Counted from the stretch's first letter, positions 1 to 9,773 are shown. The stretch is DNA of 64,000 bases from Salinicoccus halitifaciens (GCF_021026095.1 NZ_JAJNCU010000004.1:1-64000); one strand, 5' to 3'. The notes: generated from the letters alone by a model not told the origin. Program-made: numbers and translations.

Positions 1-177
<177 letters not shown>

Positions 178-330
178 ATGGAAAGCTCATCTTGAGCTCG
201 TATGATACTGACAGTATCAATTGCGTTTTTGAGTTGTGCGCCTCAACTGCTTCCATAATGGAAGACTTCTTTTATCGGAATTAACGTTGACATATTGTCA
301 TTCAGTTTTCAATGTTCTTAAATGTAATGG
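178..330 (-). other. 16S rRNA leader / tRNA-rRNA spacer
   Basis: This 153-nt stretch separates tRNA-Gly from 16S. On the minus strand it contains the string TTGAAAACTGAATGAC and then ATATGTCAACG, which resembles the spacer and leader sequences of staphylococcal rRNA operons. It probably carries the pre-16S processing stem and antitermination elements. I see no coding potential. Confidence 0.5.
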
Positions 331-401
331 AGCGGGTGATCGGAATCGAACCGACGACATCAGCTTGGAAGGCTGGGGTTATACCATTTAACTACACCCG
401 C
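331..401 (-). tRNA. tRNA-Gly (anticodon TCC)
   Basis: A 71-nt cloverleaf: acceptor GCGGGTG pairs with CACCCGC, the anticodon loop is CTTCCAA giving TCC, and the T-arm contains GGTTCGATTCC. It is the last tRNA before the 16S gene on the same strand, so it is probably co-transcribed with the rRNA operon. CCA is not encoded. Confidence 0.96.
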
Positions 402-453
402 ATTTGATTTTAGTATATAATAGTAATTATTTGAATCAGTATTGCAAGATTGA

Positions 454-538
<85 letters not shown>

Positions 539-669
539 ACATCATTATAATGTTGCTTTTCAGTGCTTCGCTTCTTTTTTAGCGACAAGAACTATTGTAT
601 AACATATAAATCATTATGTCAATGAGTTCGTCTATTTTGTTTTAAAAACTTTTTCTCTAAAAGAAGAAG

Positions 670-741
670 TGACCCGTACGGGATTCGAACCCGTGTTACC
701 GCCGTGAAAGGGCGGTGTCTTAACCGCTTGACCAACGGGCC
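670..741 (-). tRNA. tRNA-Glu (anticodon TTC)
   Basis: A 72-nt cloverleaf: acceptor GGCCCGT pairs with ACGGGTC, the anticodon loop CTTTCAC gives TTC, and the T-loop is GGTTCGAATCC. It is the first tRNA of the Glu-Leu-Gly cluster that runs into the 16S gene. Confidence 0.97.
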
Positions 742-1070
742 ATTGATTAGTGCAACGATATTTATAATAAAGGTTTATGTTAAATAAGTCAATACATTTT
801 TACGTGTTTTTAACATTTCCTTTATCTTTTTTAATCGACCGCCCTTTTCGATGATCAAAACTGGTATTTTGAATTTTTTCCTTCTATATAAAGGCAGTTT
901 TTATGTCTCTGAGATATTCTCCATTTCATCTGTCCGAAAATCTCTATTTAAAAATATTTTACATTACTTGGGGGTTATTTGCTTGAAATTACTTAGCAAT
1001 GTGTTAAACTTTATTTATAATCATTCTAAACAAGAATGTTATAATAATCATTCTCGGAGGGATTTTATTA
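742..1070. other. intergenic region between tRNA cluster and catalase
   Basis: This is an AT-rich, 329-nt divergent region. It should hold the promoter of the tRNA/rRNA operon on the minus strand, which I did not pin down, and the catalase promoter and PerR-like box on the plus strand at 993-1029. A 75-codon open frame at 851-1078 runs through the promoter and overlaps the katA start, so I do not regard it as a gene. Confidence 0.5.
993..1029 (+). promoter_or_regulatory. katA promoter with PerR-like operator
   Basis: TTAGCA at 993-998 and TATAAT at 1016-1021 are 17 bp apart and form a good sigma-A promoter. The 15-mer TTATAATCATTCTAA at 1015-1029 matches the PerR box consensus TTATAATNATTATAA at all specified positions but one and overlaps the -10. 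A second, weaker copy begins at 1039 (TTATAATAATCATTC). This layout implies peroxide-inducible repression by PerR. The promoter and box are seen; regulation is inferred. Confidence 0.8.
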
Positions 1071-2681
1071 ATGACTAACGAAAACCAGAATCAGTCCAAA
1101 GACGAGTTCACTGGCAATCCAAAAGATGAGTTCGCTGGTACTGCAATGGCGGGCGGTGCTCATCAAGGCAGGGAGCAAGGCGAGAACAAGCCTGCAGATC
1201 ACCTGACTACATTATTTGGTGCGCCGGTTGGCGACCGTGAAAACTCTGCTACTGCCGGTCCGCGTGGTCCGATGGTAATGCAGGATCCGTATTTCCTGGA
1301 GCAGATGGGACATTTCGACCGTGAAGTGATTCCTGAGCGCCGTATGCACGCCAAAGGTTCAGGTGCTTACGGAACTTTCACTGTAACTCATGATATCACC
1401 AAATATACGAAAGCTAAAATCTTCAGCGAAGTCGGCAAGAAAACTGAAATGTTCGCACGTTTCTCCACTGTGGCGGGCGAGCGCGGTGCAGCAGATGCAG
1501 AACGTGACATCCGCGGTTTCGCACTCAAGTTCTACACTGAGGAAGGTAACTGGGACCTCGTCGGTAACAACACACCTGTGTTCTTCTTCCGTGACCCTAA
1601 ACTTTTCGCAAGCCTTAACCACGTTGTAAAGCGTGACCCTAAGACGAACATGCATAACCCGCAAAGCAACTGGGATTTCTGGACGCTGCTTCCTGAAGCA
1701 CTCCACCAGGTGACGATCATTATGACGGACCGCGGTATTCCAAAAGGCTTCAGAAACATGCATGGTTTCGGATCACACACATACAGCATGATCAATGCTG
1801 ACAACGAGCGCGTATGGGTGAAGTTCCACTTCAGAACACAGCAGGGCATTGAAAACTACACCGGTGCAGAAGCAGAGCAGGTCATTGCAAAAGACCGCGA
1901 GTCTTCACAAAGAGATCTGTTCAATGCGATTGAAGAAGGCAACTTCCCTAAATGGAAGCTTTACATCCAGGTTATGACTGAAGAGCAGGCTAAAAACCAT
2001 TACCACAACCCGTTCGACCTGACTAAAGTATGGTACAAAGGCGAATATCCGTTGATTCCTGTAGGTGAGTTCGAACTGAACCGCAACCCTGAAAACTACT
2101 TCGCAGAAGTTGAACAGGCAGCGTTCGCACCAACGAACATCGTACCGGGCATCGGTTTCTCACCGGATAAAATGCTGCAGGGCCGTCTGTTCTCATATGG
2201 AGATACTCAGAGATACCGTCTGGGTGCCAACCACCACCAGATTCCGGTCAACTCTCCAAAAGCGGCACAGAACGTCTGCCCGTTCAGCCGTGACGGCGCA
2301 ATGAGGGTCGATGGCAACATGGGTTCACATACGAACTACTACCCTAACAGCTACAGCCAGTATCAAGATCAGCCGGAAGTGAAACAGCCGGGTCTCGAAA
2401 TCGACGGACTGGTTTACGAGCATAACTTCCGCGAAGACGACAACAATTATTACGAGCAGCCAGGTAAGCTCTTCAACCTTCTGTCAGAAGAAGATAAGCA
2501 GAACCTCTTCAAAAACACAGCAGATGAAGTCGGCGGCGCATCATTACAAGTACAGCACCGTCATATCTTCAACTGTTACCAGGCAGATCCGGCTTACGGC
2601 CGCGGTGTTGCCAATGCACTCGGCATCGACATCAATGATGTTGAGCTTGAAGACAAGAGCGTCCACCTGTTGGATAAGTAA
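1071..2681 (+). CDS. katA: heme catalase, clade 3
   Basis: This is a 536-residue monofunctional heme catalase that converts hydrogen peroxide to water and oxygen in the cytosol. The catalytic His (about residue 93, in [12 protein letters not shown]), the distal Asn in VGNNTPVFF and the proximal heme Tyr (about 376, in [14 protein letters not shown]) are all present. ATG at 1071 follows CGGAGGG. The first ~35 residues are an extra, low-complexity polar extension with a near-duplicated motif ([16 protein letters not shown]), longer than I recall for S. aureus KatA (about 505 residues). It is monocistronic, with a PerR-like promoter upstream and a strong terminator downstream. Confidence 0.97.
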   Translation: MTNENQNQSKDEFTGNPKDEFAGTAMAGGAHQGREQGENKPADHLTTLFGAPVGDRENSATAGPRGPMVMQDPYFLEQMGHFDREVIPERRMHAKGSGAYGTFTVTHDITKYTKAKIFSEVGKKTEMFARFSTVAGERGAADAERDIRGFALKFYTEEGNWDLVGNNTPVFFFRDPKLFASLNHVVKRDPKTNMHNPQSNWDFWTLLPEALHQVTIIMTDRGIPKGFRNMHGFGSHTYSMINADNERVWVKFHFRTQQGIENYTGAEAEQVIAKDRESSQRDLFNAIEEGNFPKWKLYIQVMTEEQAKNHYHNPFDLTKVWYKGEYPLIPVGEFELNRNPENYFAEVEQAAFAPTNIVPGIGFSPDKMLQGRLFSYGDTQRYRLGANHHQIPVNSPKAAQNVCPFSRDGAMRVDGNMGSHTNYYPNSYSQYQDQPEVKQPGLEIDGLVYEHNFREDDNNYYEQPGKLFNLLSEEDKQNLFKNTADEVGGASLQVQHRHIFNCYQADPAYGRGVANALGIDINDVELEDKSVHLLDK

Positions 2682-2690
2682 AATCAAAAA

Positions 2691-2724
2691 AGTACAGGCC
2701 ATCTCAGTTGGCCTGTACTTTTTT
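2691..2724. terminator. bidirectional terminator katA / tex
   Basis: The stem AGTACAGGCC / GGCCTGTACT has a 9-nt loop, with T-runs downstream on the plus strand and A-runs upstream. It can therefore stop both convergent transcripts. Confidence 0.9.
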
Positions 2725-2735
2725 TGTCTTCATTT

Positions 2736-4883
2736 TTAGTTGTTCATATTTTTCATCGTCAGGGAGATTCTGCCCTTTTTCAAATCCACATCAAGCACTT
2801 TCACTTCCACGATGTCACCTGTCCCCACCGCTTCCAATGGATGTTTGATGAAGCGATCCGCCAATTGTGAAACATGCACAAGGCCGTCCTGCTTAACACC
2901 GATATCGACGAAAGCGCCGAAGTCGGTCACGTTCCTCACAGTTCCTGACATTCTCATCCCCTGCTTCAAATCTTCCATCTTCAATACATTGGACTTCAGC
3001 ATCGGGGTTTCATAATCATCCCTGATGTCCCTCGTCGGTGATTTCAGACTTTCAACGATGTCCTCAAGCGTCGGCTCCCCTACGGAGAGTTTTTCTGCAT
3101 ATTCCTTTATGTTGATGCCTTCAAGCCTCTTGCTCGTTTCATCCGAGCCGATCTGTTCTTTTTTGATTCCGAGCTGCTTCAATAATTCATTTGTGGTTTC
3201 ATACTGTTCGGGATGGATTGGTGTCCTGTCGAGCAGCTCTTCTCCCTCTGGCAGACGGAGGAATCCGATGCACTGCTCATATGTCTTCTTGCCGAGCCTC
3301 GGCACTTTGCCGATCTCCCGGCGGTTTTTGAACCGGCCGTTCTCAAGCCTGTAATTGACGATATTTTTACTGATGGAAGGTGACAGACCCGCCACATGCT
3401 CAAGCAACGTCACGGATGCCGTATTCACGTTCACCCCGACCTGGTTCACACTCGTCTCCACAACGAAGTTCAGTGATTCGGTCAAATATTTCTGATTGAC
3501 ATCATGCTGGTACTGGCCGACACCGATGGATTTCGGATCGATCTTCACCAGTTCACTGAGCGGATCCTGTACACGTCTTGCGATTGAAACGGCACTACGT
3601 TCTTCGACATTGAAATCCGGAAATTCATCCCGTGCAATCTGCGACGCCGAATAAACACTCGCTCCCGCTTCATTGACGATGATGAATGGTACATCGAGAT
3701 TTTCTTCAGTCAGGAGTTCGGCGGTGAAGAGTTCGGTTTCCCTCGAAGCTGTGCCATTACCGATTGCGATCAGGGAAACATCGTGCTTTTTGATCATGCG
3801 GAGCATTTCATTTTTCGCTTCTTCCACTCTCTTTTTTGAAGTGTGCGGATAAATGATGCTTTTATCCTGGAACTCCCCGTTGTCATTGATTACGGCAAGT
3901 TTACATCCCGACCTGAATGCAGGGTCGACCCCAAGAATCATCCTGCCCTTCAACGGCGGCTGCAACAGCAGACGTTTCAGGTTTTCTTCGAAGATATCGA
4001 CGGCATGCGCTTCACCCTCGACCGTCAAATCATTTCGGACTTCACGGTCGATGGAAGGGATGATCAGCCGCTTCAAACTGTCCTCGACCGCTCTCTCCAT
4101 ATACTCACGGGTCTTCGATTCTTCCCTGATGACCTGTTTGCCGATATAATTCTTCAGGCGTTCGAAATCATGTACGAGCTTCACGTTCAGAACTTTGAGC
4201 TGCTCACCGCGGTTGATCGCGAGCACCCTGTGAGGCACGATCTTCTTGACCGGCTCCTCATAATCGTAATATATTTCAAATACTTTATTATCATCTTCTG
4301 CATTCTTCTTTTTGGTGGAGGTGATGGAGGAAGTATCCTTCACAACTTTTAAAATGTATCTTCTGAACTTCGGCTCATCGGAAATGTCCTCGGCAATGAT
4401 GTCCAGGGCGCCGCTGATGGCTTCTTCAACCGAAGGCACTTCATCATTCAAATGACGTTCCGCATACTGATGAACATCCGCATCATCCTGTGCCTGTATG
4501 ATTTTAGCCAGGGGTTCCAGACCTTTCCGCTTTGCTTCAGTCGCCTTTGTCTTCTTCTTCTGTTTGAACGGCCTGTATAAGTCTTCCACCCTGTTCAGCA
4601 CGGTCTGCTTATTGATTTCAGCCTTCAATTCCTCCGTCAGCATGCCCTGCTCATCAATCAGGCGGATGACTTCCTCTTTCCGCTTCTGGAGAGACTCCAT
4701 ATAATTATATTCGTCCGCGATCAGTTTGATATCTTCCTCATTCATGCCGCCGGTCATTTCTTTACGGTACCGGGCGATGAATGGCACCGTGTTTTTGTCC
4801 TCAAGCAGTTCCAGCACGTTCTTTATATATTTTTCTTTGAAAGATGTCGTTTTTTCCAACGCTTTAATCAAGTCTTGTGACAT
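2736..4883 (-). CDS. tex: RNA-binding protein Tex (S1-domain)
   Basis: This 715-residue protein has the Tex architecture: an N-terminal Tex-like helical region, a YqgF/RNase H-like domain (GVDPAFRSGCKLAVI near residue 320), helix-hairpin-helix motifs (ETSVNQVGVNVNTASV, then FKNRREIGKVPRLG), and a C-terminal S1 domain (MSGTVRNVTDFGAFVDIGV to the end). Tex is a nucleic-acid-binding factor linked to transcription and toxin expression in other bacteria. Its role here is inferred from the family only. It is convergent with katA and sits just upstream (minus strand) of nothing it obviously co-operates with, about 65 nt from the sigB end. Confidence 0.95.
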   Translation of the reverse strand: MSQDLIKALEKTTSFKEKYIKNVLELLEDKNTVPFIARYRKEMTGGMNEEDIKLIADEYNYMESLQKRKEEVIRLIDEQGMLTEELKAEINKQTVLNRVEDLYRPFKQKKKTKATEAKRKGLEPLAKIIQAQDDADVHQYAERHLNDEVPSVEEAISGALDIIAEDISDEPKFRRYILKVVKDTSSITSTKKKNAEDDNKVFEIYYDYEEPVKKIVPHRVLAINRGEQLKVLNVKLVHDFERLKNYIGKQVIREESKTREYMERAVEDSLKRLIIPSIDREVRNDLTVEGEAHAVDIFEENLKRLLLQPPLKGRMILGVDPAFRSGCKLAVINDNGEFQDKSIIYPHTSKKRVEEAKNEMLRMIKKHDVSLIAIGNGTASRETELFTAELLTEENLDVPFIIVNEAGASVYSASQIARDEFPDFNVEERSAVSIARRVQDPLSELVKIDPKSIGVGQYQHDVNQKYLTESLNFVVETSVNQVGVNVNTASVTLLEHVAGLSPSISKNIVNYRLENGRFKNRREIGKVPRLGKKTYEQCIGFLRLPEGEELLDRTPIHPEQYETTNELLKQLGIKKEQIGSDETSKRLEGINIKEYAEKLSVGEPTLEDIVESLKSPTRDIRDDYETPMLKSNVLKMEDLKQGMRMSGTVRNVTDFGAFVDIGVKQDGLVHVSQLADRFIKHPLEAVGTGDIVEVKVLDVDLKKGRISLTMKNMNN

Positions 4884-4921
4884 TGTCGTTTCTCCTAAAA
4901 TTTAAGTATAGTCTTAAAAAA

Positions 4922-4948
4922 TAAAAACCCCAACCGCACGGGTCGGGG
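4922..4948 (-). terminator. terminator of the rsbUVW-sigB operon
   Basis: On the minus strand CCCCGACC-CGTGC-GGTTGGGG is followed by TTTTTAT. The hairpin begins immediately after the sigB stop codon. Confidence 0.88.
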
Positions 4949-4949
4949 G

Positions 4950-5726
4950 TCATTCATTTTCCACAACTGCCTGCCGCAGCTTATTGATTGCCGTTCTCTG
5001 CAGCCTGGAGACGTGCATCTGGCTTAAGCCTACACGTTCCCCTGTTTCTTTCTGGCTCAGGCCTTCCATGAAGGTGAACTGGATGATTTCCCTTTCCCTC
5101 TCGGTCAGTATCGGGAGAATCCTCTCAAGCATCAGCCTTTTCTCTGCAAGGTCATAGTTGTCATCCTGCTCACCCATCACATCAAGAAGGGTCACTGTTG
5201 AGCTGTCCTTGTCAGCTTCAACGGAATGGTCCACTGATAATGCATTGTAACTCTGGCCCATTTCCATCGCTTCAAGCACATCTTCATCCGTCACCTCAAG
5301 ATAATCTGCAATCTCCTGGATGGTCGGTGAGCGCTCAAGTTCAGCCACGAGGGTGTCGTTTGCATTTTTAATCTTTGGACCGATCTCTTTGATCCGTCTC
5401 GGTACATGGACACTCCATGTTTTATCACGGAGATATCTTTTGATTTCACCGACGACCGTCGGCACCAAAAAAGCTTCGAAACGCCTGTCGAAAGAAGGAT
5501 CGAACCTTTTTATCGCACCGAGCAGGCCGACCATGCCAACCTGCACCAGGTCTTCATGATGGCTCTGCCCTTTGGAGTAGCGGTATGCAAGCGATTCAAC
5601 AAGCTTCTGATAATGTTCCACCAGTTTGGTCTGGGCAATATCATCACTTTCCTGCTGATAGCTTTTGATCAGAAAGTTGATCTCCTCAGCAGAATATCCA
5701 TTATCTGTTGCTGATTGTTTCCCCAT
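4950..5726 (-). CDS. sigB: RNA polymerase sigma factor SigB
   Basis: This is the alternative general-stress sigma factor, 258 residues from the preferred ATG at 5726 (AGGTG upstream); an open frame extends to 5750. Region 2 ([24 protein letters not shown]), the group-3 sigma signature [18 protein letters not shown] and the region 4 helix-turn-helix ([24 protein letters not shown]) are all clear. The start overlaps the end of rsbW by 26 nt, implying translational coupling of the sigma factor to its anti-sigma factor. A SigB-type promoter upstream of rsbV suggests autoregulation. Confidence 0.97.
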   Translation of the reverse strand: MGKQSATDNGYSAEEINFLIKSYQQESDDIAQTKLVEHYQKLVESLAYRYSKGQSHHEDLVQVGMVGLLGAIKRFDPSFDRRFEAFLVPTVVGEIKRYLRDKTWSVHVPRRIKEIGPKIKNANDTLVAELERSPTIQEIADYLEVTDEDVLEAMEMGQSYNALSVDHSVEADKDSSTVTLLDVMGEQDDNYDLAEKRLMLERILPILTEREREIIQFTFMEGLSQKETGERVGLSQMHVSRLQRTAINKLRQAVVENE

Positions 5727-6177
5727 CTGAATGCACCTGGCTTTCATCAATGTACTTAGTCATACTTATTGTAACACCTGGATCTTTTCTTACAACAATT
5801 TCATCCATCAGTGTATCAATCAAGAATAACCCGAGGCCGCCCTCTCTCAAGTAATTGACGTTATCATCCTCATTATACGGGCCAAGTTCAGATTTGATTT
5901 CCTCATAATTGAAGCTCTGACCTTTGTCCGATACGATGATTTCTATTTTATCGGAGTATACGGCGAATCCCACCAGGATATTGCCGTCCTCGTCTTCATT
6001 GTAGGCATGCTTCACTGCGTTGGTGACTGCTTCGGATACCGCAATTTTAGCATCCTCGATCTGATCATAGGTTGCTCCCACCCGGGAGAAAATACCGGAC
6101 AGCGTGAGCCTGATCAGCCCAACGTATTCTGCACTTGATGGAAATTTCATCTCTATATAGTCATATTGATGACTCAT
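5701..6177 (-). CDS. rsbW: anti-sigma-B factor / serine kinase RsbW
   Basis: RsbW binds and inhibits SigB and phosphorylates RsbV. The GHKL ATPase motifs are present: the N box [11 protein letters not shown], the G1 box VSDKGQSF and the G2 box [11 protein letters not shown]. Two ATGs two codons apart (6183 and 6177) are possible. I chose 6177 because it aligns residue for residue with the S. aureus N-terminus as I remember it (M-x7-IEM) and leaves 158 residues. The upstream ATG overlaps the rsbV stop as ATGA. Confidence 0.95.
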   Translation of the reverse strand: MSHQYDYIEMKFPSSAEYVGLIRLTLSGIFSRVGATYDQIEDAKIAVSEAVTNAVKHAYNEDEDGNILVGFAVYSDKIEIIVSDKGQSFNYEEIKSELGPYNEDDNVNYLREGGLGLFLIDTLMDEIVVRKDPGVTISMTKYIDESQVHSDGETISNR

Positions 6178-6179
6178 CC

Positions 6180-6506
6180 TCATTCCACCTCCGATGATTC
6201 ATTAATATGCATCAAGTCTCTTAAACCCGTGATTTCAAAGAGTCTCAAAATACGGTCGGAAACACCTGTCACACGCAGTTCTTTACCGTGCTTGTTCAAA
6301 TCTTTGAGTGTACCTACAAAGATGCCGAGTCCCGTCGAATCCATATATGAAACGTCACTTAAATCTATCTTCACATGATGACTGCCGTCCTGTCTGATCG
6401 GGTTCAGAACTTCCTGCAGTTCGGGAGCAGTATAGACATCAAGCTCCCCGCTCATGGCAATGATATACTCGTCTTTCTTTTCTTCTGTGCTAATGTTGAT
6501 ATTCAT
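6180..6506 (-). CDS. rsbV: anti-anti-sigma factor RsbV
   Basis: This is a 108-residue STAS-domain protein. Unphosphorylated RsbV binds RsbW and frees SigB. The phospho-acceptor serine context [17 protein letters not shown] is intact (Ser around residue 57). ATG at 6506 follows TTAGGAGTGG. It is separated from rsbU by 97 nt that contain a SigB-type promoter, so rsbV-rsbW-sigB can be transcribed apart from rsbU. Confidence 0.96.
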   Translation of the reverse strand: MNINISTEEKKDEYIIAMSGELDVYTAPELQEVLNPIRQDGSHHVKIDLSDVSYMDSTGLGIFVGTLKDLNKHGKELRVTGVSDRILRLFEITGLRDLMHINESSEVE

Positions 6507-6553
6507 TATGTATTTCCACTCCTAACCAAATTCTAAACGCAAGTCATATATGT

Positions 6554-6578
6554 TTACCCGTCCAGAATAAGGATAAAC
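6554..6578 (-). promoter_or_regulatory. SigB-type promoter upstream of rsbV
   Basis: On the minus strand GTTTAT (6578-6573), 13 bp, GGGTAA (6559-6554) fits the staphylococcal SigB consensus GTTTAA-N12-15-GGGTAT. The promoter is framed by an 11-bp inverted repeat, ATATATGTTTA at 6546-6556 and TAAACATATAT at 6574-6584. Confidence 0.85.
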
Positions 6579-6603
6579 ATATATCACTCATTTTTTATGG
6601 ATT

Positions 6604-7617
6604 TCATCCTGTGTTTTTTAAGATGAATAAAGTGAGATCATCTTTTTTATTTGCATGCTGCATGCGCGTCAGGGATTCATATACATATTGGACGATATCC
6701 TGAGGATGATGGTCCTTCGTTTCATAAATCATGTCCTTGATATCATTCAGGTCGATGAAGGTGTCATCGTGTTTCCTGAGTTCCGTCACCCCATCGGTGC
6801 AGACGATCAGCATATCGTCCTTTTCAAGCGTCACCCGGCGCTGTTCGTATTCCGCAGAATCCGTCACCCCGAGTACGATGCCTTTGGCATCGATCTCTTC
6901 GAACTCATTCGTCGCGCTCCTGTATATCAGCCCCGGTTCATGCCCGGCGGAAGAATAGTCGAGCGTTCCGGTCTTGAGATCATAAAGGCCGTAGAACATC
7001 GTGATGAACATATTCTGGTTGACGTTCCTTTCGACCACCCTGTTGAGCTTCTGCAGACTTTCACTCGGATTTATGGTCGCACCTTGAAAATCCATGGCAA
7101 ATTTGACCATGGACATCGCTATGGCCGCAGGTATCCCTTTACCGATGACATCGGCCACACCAAAACTCAAGAGGGCATTCTCATGATTGATGATATTGAA
7201 ATAGTCCCCGCTCACCTTGCCGGCCGGGACGGAAATCGCTCCGATTTCCAGGCTCTCCAGTACCGGTATCGGCGTTTTCAGCATCGTTTCCTGAAGGCTT
7301 GAAGCAACATCCAGCTCTTTATCATGCGTTTCGAGTTTAGCCAGCATCGCCTTGTAGTCGCGGTATGTAAAGCCGAATGCAATCAGCACTTCCTGCAGTA
7401 TGTTCAATGAAGAATGAATCAATTCCCCATCTTTGATGGACATTTCTTCAAGAAGATCCATATGCAGTGTCACTATTTCCTCCGGAGAGGTATCGATTTG
7501 AATGACCTTATCACTGAAAGTGTGGCACATTTCAATCGCTTCGTACTGTTGATCGTCAAAAAGATATTTCGTCATGATATCCTTATATTCATTTGCTAAA
7601 TCATCTACATAGGTCAA
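6604..7617 (-). CDS. rsbU: PP2C-type phosphatase RsbU
   Basis: RsbU is the positive regulator that dephosphorylates RsbV and so activates SigB under stress. It has an N-terminal RsbU-type helical region (about 1-80) and a SpoIIE/PP2C catalytic domain with metal-binding signatures SGDYFNII, GVADVIGKGIPAAI and CTDGVTE. The frame is open to an ATG at 7647. However AAGGAGGTG lies 6 nt before a TTG at 7617, so I take TTG as the start (337 residues). The gene is intact, unlike the rsbU deletion carried by some laboratory S. aureus strains. Confidence 0.93.
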   Translation of the reverse strand: MTYVDDLANEYKDIMTKYLFDDQQYEAIEMCHTFSDKVIQIDTSPEEIVTLHMDLLEEMSIKDGELIHSSLNILQEVLIAFGFTYRDYKAMLAKLETHDKELDVASSLQETMLKTPIPVLESLEIGAISVPAGKVSGDYFNIINHENALLSFGVADVIGKGIPAAIAMSMVKFAMDFQGATINPSESLQKLNRVVERNVNQNMFITMFYGLYDLKTGTLDYSSAGHEPGLIYRSATNEFEEIDAKGIVLGVTDSAEYEQRRVTLEKDDMLIVCTDGVTELRKHDDTFIDLNDIKDMIYETKDHHPQDIVQYVYESLTRMQHANKKDDLTLFILKNTG

Positions 7618-7648
7618 TCGCTGCACCTCCTTATGAATTGGGGTCATA

Positions 7649-8032
7649 TCATCCTTCTGACCGCTTGTTCTTTTTCTTCTTCTTTCTCTGCTTCTGATCC
7701 AATGCGAGACTGACTTTCAGGGCAGCGTCCACTTCAGCCATTTTATCATCTTTCAAATATGTAAGTTTTTCCATCAGCCGTTTTTTATCGACGGTCCTGA
7801 TCTGTTCCAATAAAATCACTGAATCTTTATCCAAGTTATATGTATCCTTTGAAATCTCCACATGTGTAGGTATCTTTGCTTTGTTGATCCTGCCTGTAAC
7901 AGCAGCAACTATCACAGTCGGACTGTGATAGTTGCCCACATTGTTCTGAATGATAACGACAGGTCTTTTACCACCTTGCTCGGAACCTTCCACCGGTGAT
8001 AGATCCGCAAGATAAACTTCTCCTCTTTTCAT
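7649..8032 (-). CDS. mazF: MazF endoribonuclease toxin
   Basis: This is a 127-residue MazF/PemK-family toxin, an mRNA interferase. The family start [28 protein letters not shown], the TVIVAAVTG strand and the C-terminal [11 protein letters not shown] are all present. The tail ends in a lysine-rich run (KKKKKNKR). Its ATG directly abuts the mazE stop codon (TAGATG), so the two are translationally coupled. As in Staphylococcus, it precedes rsbU in the same operon. Confidence 0.95.
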   Translation of the reverse strand: MKRGEVYLADLSPVEGSEQGGKRPVVIIQNNVGNYHSPTVIVAAVTGRINKAKIPTHVEISKDTYNLDKDSVILLEQIRTVDKKRLMEKLTYLKDDKMAEVDAALKVSLALDQKQRKKKKKNKRSEG

Positions 8033-8203
8033 CTATTCACCATCTTTTATATATTCAAGGTATCTTTCATTATGCTTATGCGCCTCACATTCCACAATGT
8101 GAAACTCGCTGACGATCGAGAGATTGATATCCCTCATTTCAATATAACCCTTTTTAAGTGCTGTATCCAGACTGCTCGTGTTCGGCTGATCATTCAAATT
8201 CAT
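8033..8203 (-). CDS. mazE: MazE antitoxin (short ORF)
   Basis: This is a 56-residue protein read on the minus strand, beginning MNLNDQPNTSSLDTALKKGY and ending YLEYIKDGE. The pattern SLxxALKKGYxxMxDxNLSxxxE...xECEA...NExYL matches the 56-residue S. aureus MazE as I remember it. ATG at 8203 is preceded by CAGGGGTGA. The stop codon touches the mazF ATG. It neutralises MazF and, by family knowledge, autoregulates only weakly in staphylococci. Confidence 0.93.
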   Translation of the reverse strand: MNLNDQPNTSSLDTALKKGYIEMRDINLSIVSEFHIVECEAHKHNERYLEYIKDGE

Positions 8204-8226
8204 AATTAATCACCCCTGGACGATAA

Positions 8227-8254
8227 TATATATAATCTTACCATGTTGTTTCAA
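8227..8254 (-). promoter_or_regulatory. promoter of the mazEF-rsbU operon
   Basis: On the minus strand TTGAAA (8254-8249) and TATATA (8232-8227) are separated by 16 bp, about 24 nt before the mazE start. This fits a sigma-A promoter. Confidence 0.7.
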
Positions 8255-8264
8255 AAGTGACTAG

Positions 8265-9413
8265 CTATTTCAATACCTCATTGTAAATGAAATCCACATC
8301 TTCTCCCGCATATTGCCTCGGTATGCGCCTTGCCAGGAGCGTCAGTGATTCGTACGGGATGGTGTCCACATAAGCGCTGTATTCATCCATGGACTGCGGT
8401 GAGTCGGGATCATTGCTGATGATGCATGCATGATCTCCGACTTTCGTATCCCCGGGCACCCGCACCATGATCGCATCCATGCAGACCCTGCCGACCACTG
8501 GACACTGGGCACCGCCCACCTCAATTTCATAGCCGCTTCTTTTGCGGATGAAGCCATCTGCATAACCGATCGGCAGAGTTGCGACGGTTTCTTCCTCCCC
8601 GGCTGTATAGGTCCTGCCGTAACTCACTGCATCCCCCGGCGAGAGCTGATGGACCGCCGCCACGCGCGCCGTCAGTTCTATGGAAGGTTTCAGCCGGATA
8701 TCCGTCGCAGCCTTCGTCTCCGGACTCGGATAGTAACCGTACAACGATATGCCGATCCGGATAGCGTTGCAGAAATCCACGTCATAACATAATGCGCCTG
8801 CAGAGTTTTGGATGTGGATGTATCTTGGGCGCTCCACCTGCTCGACGATGCCGCGGAATGCTTCGATCTCCTGCTCCGTGATACCCCGGTCTTCGTCGGC
8901 GGAAGTCAGGTGACTGAAGATACCTTCATATATGAACCGGTCAAAGCTGTTGATTTCCTCGATCATGGCACGGATCTCCGCCACGTCCTTTGTACCGTAG
9001 CGGTTCATGCCGGTGTTCACTTTTATGTGGATCCATACCTCTTTTTCATAAGTGTCGTTCACATTCGAGATGGCTTCCCTCACCCACTCGAGGTCTGCCG
9101 CCGTCACCGCAACCCTGTGCTGGATTGCCTTGTTGATATCTTCAGGGTCTATCCGGCCGAGGACGAGGATTTTTTCCTTGGTGCCGTGCATCCTTAAATC
9201 GATGGCTTCATCCAGTGTCGCCACGGCAAAGTAACTGACACCCCTGTCTGCCAGATATCCGGCGACTGTGTTGCTGCCGAGCCCGTAACCGTTCGCTTTC
9301 ACGACGGCGATGAACGTCTTGTCCGGGTGCCTGCCCTGGATGACTTTGTAATTATGGTGGATCGCTTCCAAGTCTACATTGACCAATGTGCTTCTATAGT
9401 ACCTTTCACTCAC
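8265..9413 (-). CDS. alr: alanine racemase
   Basis: This PLP enzyme interconverts L- and D-alanine for peptidoglycan and teichoic acid D-alanylation. It has 382 residues. The PLP lysine motif is AVVKANGYG (near residue 40) and the C-terminal beta domain includes the catalytic Tyr region VSYGRTYTAG and GRVCMDAIMV. It is 12 nt downstream of acpS on the same strand, the conserved acpS-alr order of Bacilli, and precedes the mazEF-sigB operon. Confidence 0.96.
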   Translation of the reverse strand: MSERYYRSTLVNVDLEAIHHNYKVIQGRHPDKTFIAVVKANGYGLGSNTVAGYLADRGVSYFAVATLDEAIDLRMHGTKEKILVLGRIDPEDINKAIQHRVAVTAADLEWVREAISNVNDTYEKEVWIHIKVNTGMNRYGTKDVAEIRAMIEEINSFDRFIYEGIFSHLTSADEDRGITEQEIEAFRGIVEQVERPRYIHIQNSAGALCYDVDFCNAIRIGISLYGYYPSPETKAATDIRLKPSIELTARVAAVHQLSPGDAVSYGRTYTAGEEETVATLPIGYADGFIRKRSGYEIEVGGAQCPVVGRVCMDAIMVRVPGDTKVGDHACIISNDPDSPQSMDEYSAYVDTIPYESLTLLARRIPRQYAGEDVDFIYNEVLK

Positions 9414-9425
9414 TGAACTGCCTCC

Positions 9426-9773
9426 TCATTGTGTTTCCAGGACAACCATCGCCATTGCGTAATCTTCCGAGTGCGAAATTGAAACATGGGCCCGCCGGTC
9501 ATTCACGATGGATGGCTTCCCCCGGCTGTCATTCATGCAGTTGATCTCATTGAACGCTATGGATTCGCCTATGCCGCTGCCAAGCGCTTTTGCATATGCT
9601 TCCTTGACGGCGAAACGTCCTGCCAGAAACTCGGTCTGCCTGTTTTCATTCGGGATATTCCTGTATTTGTCCAACTCTTCGTCCGCCAATATCCTTTTGG
9701 CAAGACGGTGATCTTTATTCACTCTTTTTATGCGCCCTATCTCCACTATGTCTGTACCTATGCCTAAAATCAT
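9426..9773 (-). CDS. acpS: holo-[acyl-carrier-protein] synthase
   Basis: AcpS transfers 4'-phosphopantetheine from CoA to acyl carrier protein. The 115-residue product has the family signatures GIGTDIVEIGRI at the N-terminus, FAVKEAYAKALGSGIG and HVSISHSEDYAMA. Its start overlaps the stop of the upstream PH-domain gene (9770) by 4 nt. Confidence 0.96.
   Translation of the reverse strand: MILGIGTDIVEIGRIKRVNKDHRLAKRILADEELDKYRNIPNENRQTEFLAGRFAVKEAYAKALGSGIGESIAFNEINCMNDSRGKPSIVNDRRAHVSISHSEDYAMAMVVLETQ

Noticed and set aside
851-1078. 75-codon open frame upstream of katA
   Set aside because: It runs through the katA promoter and PerR-like box, overlaps the katA start and has a random-looking hydrophobic product without a ribosome site.
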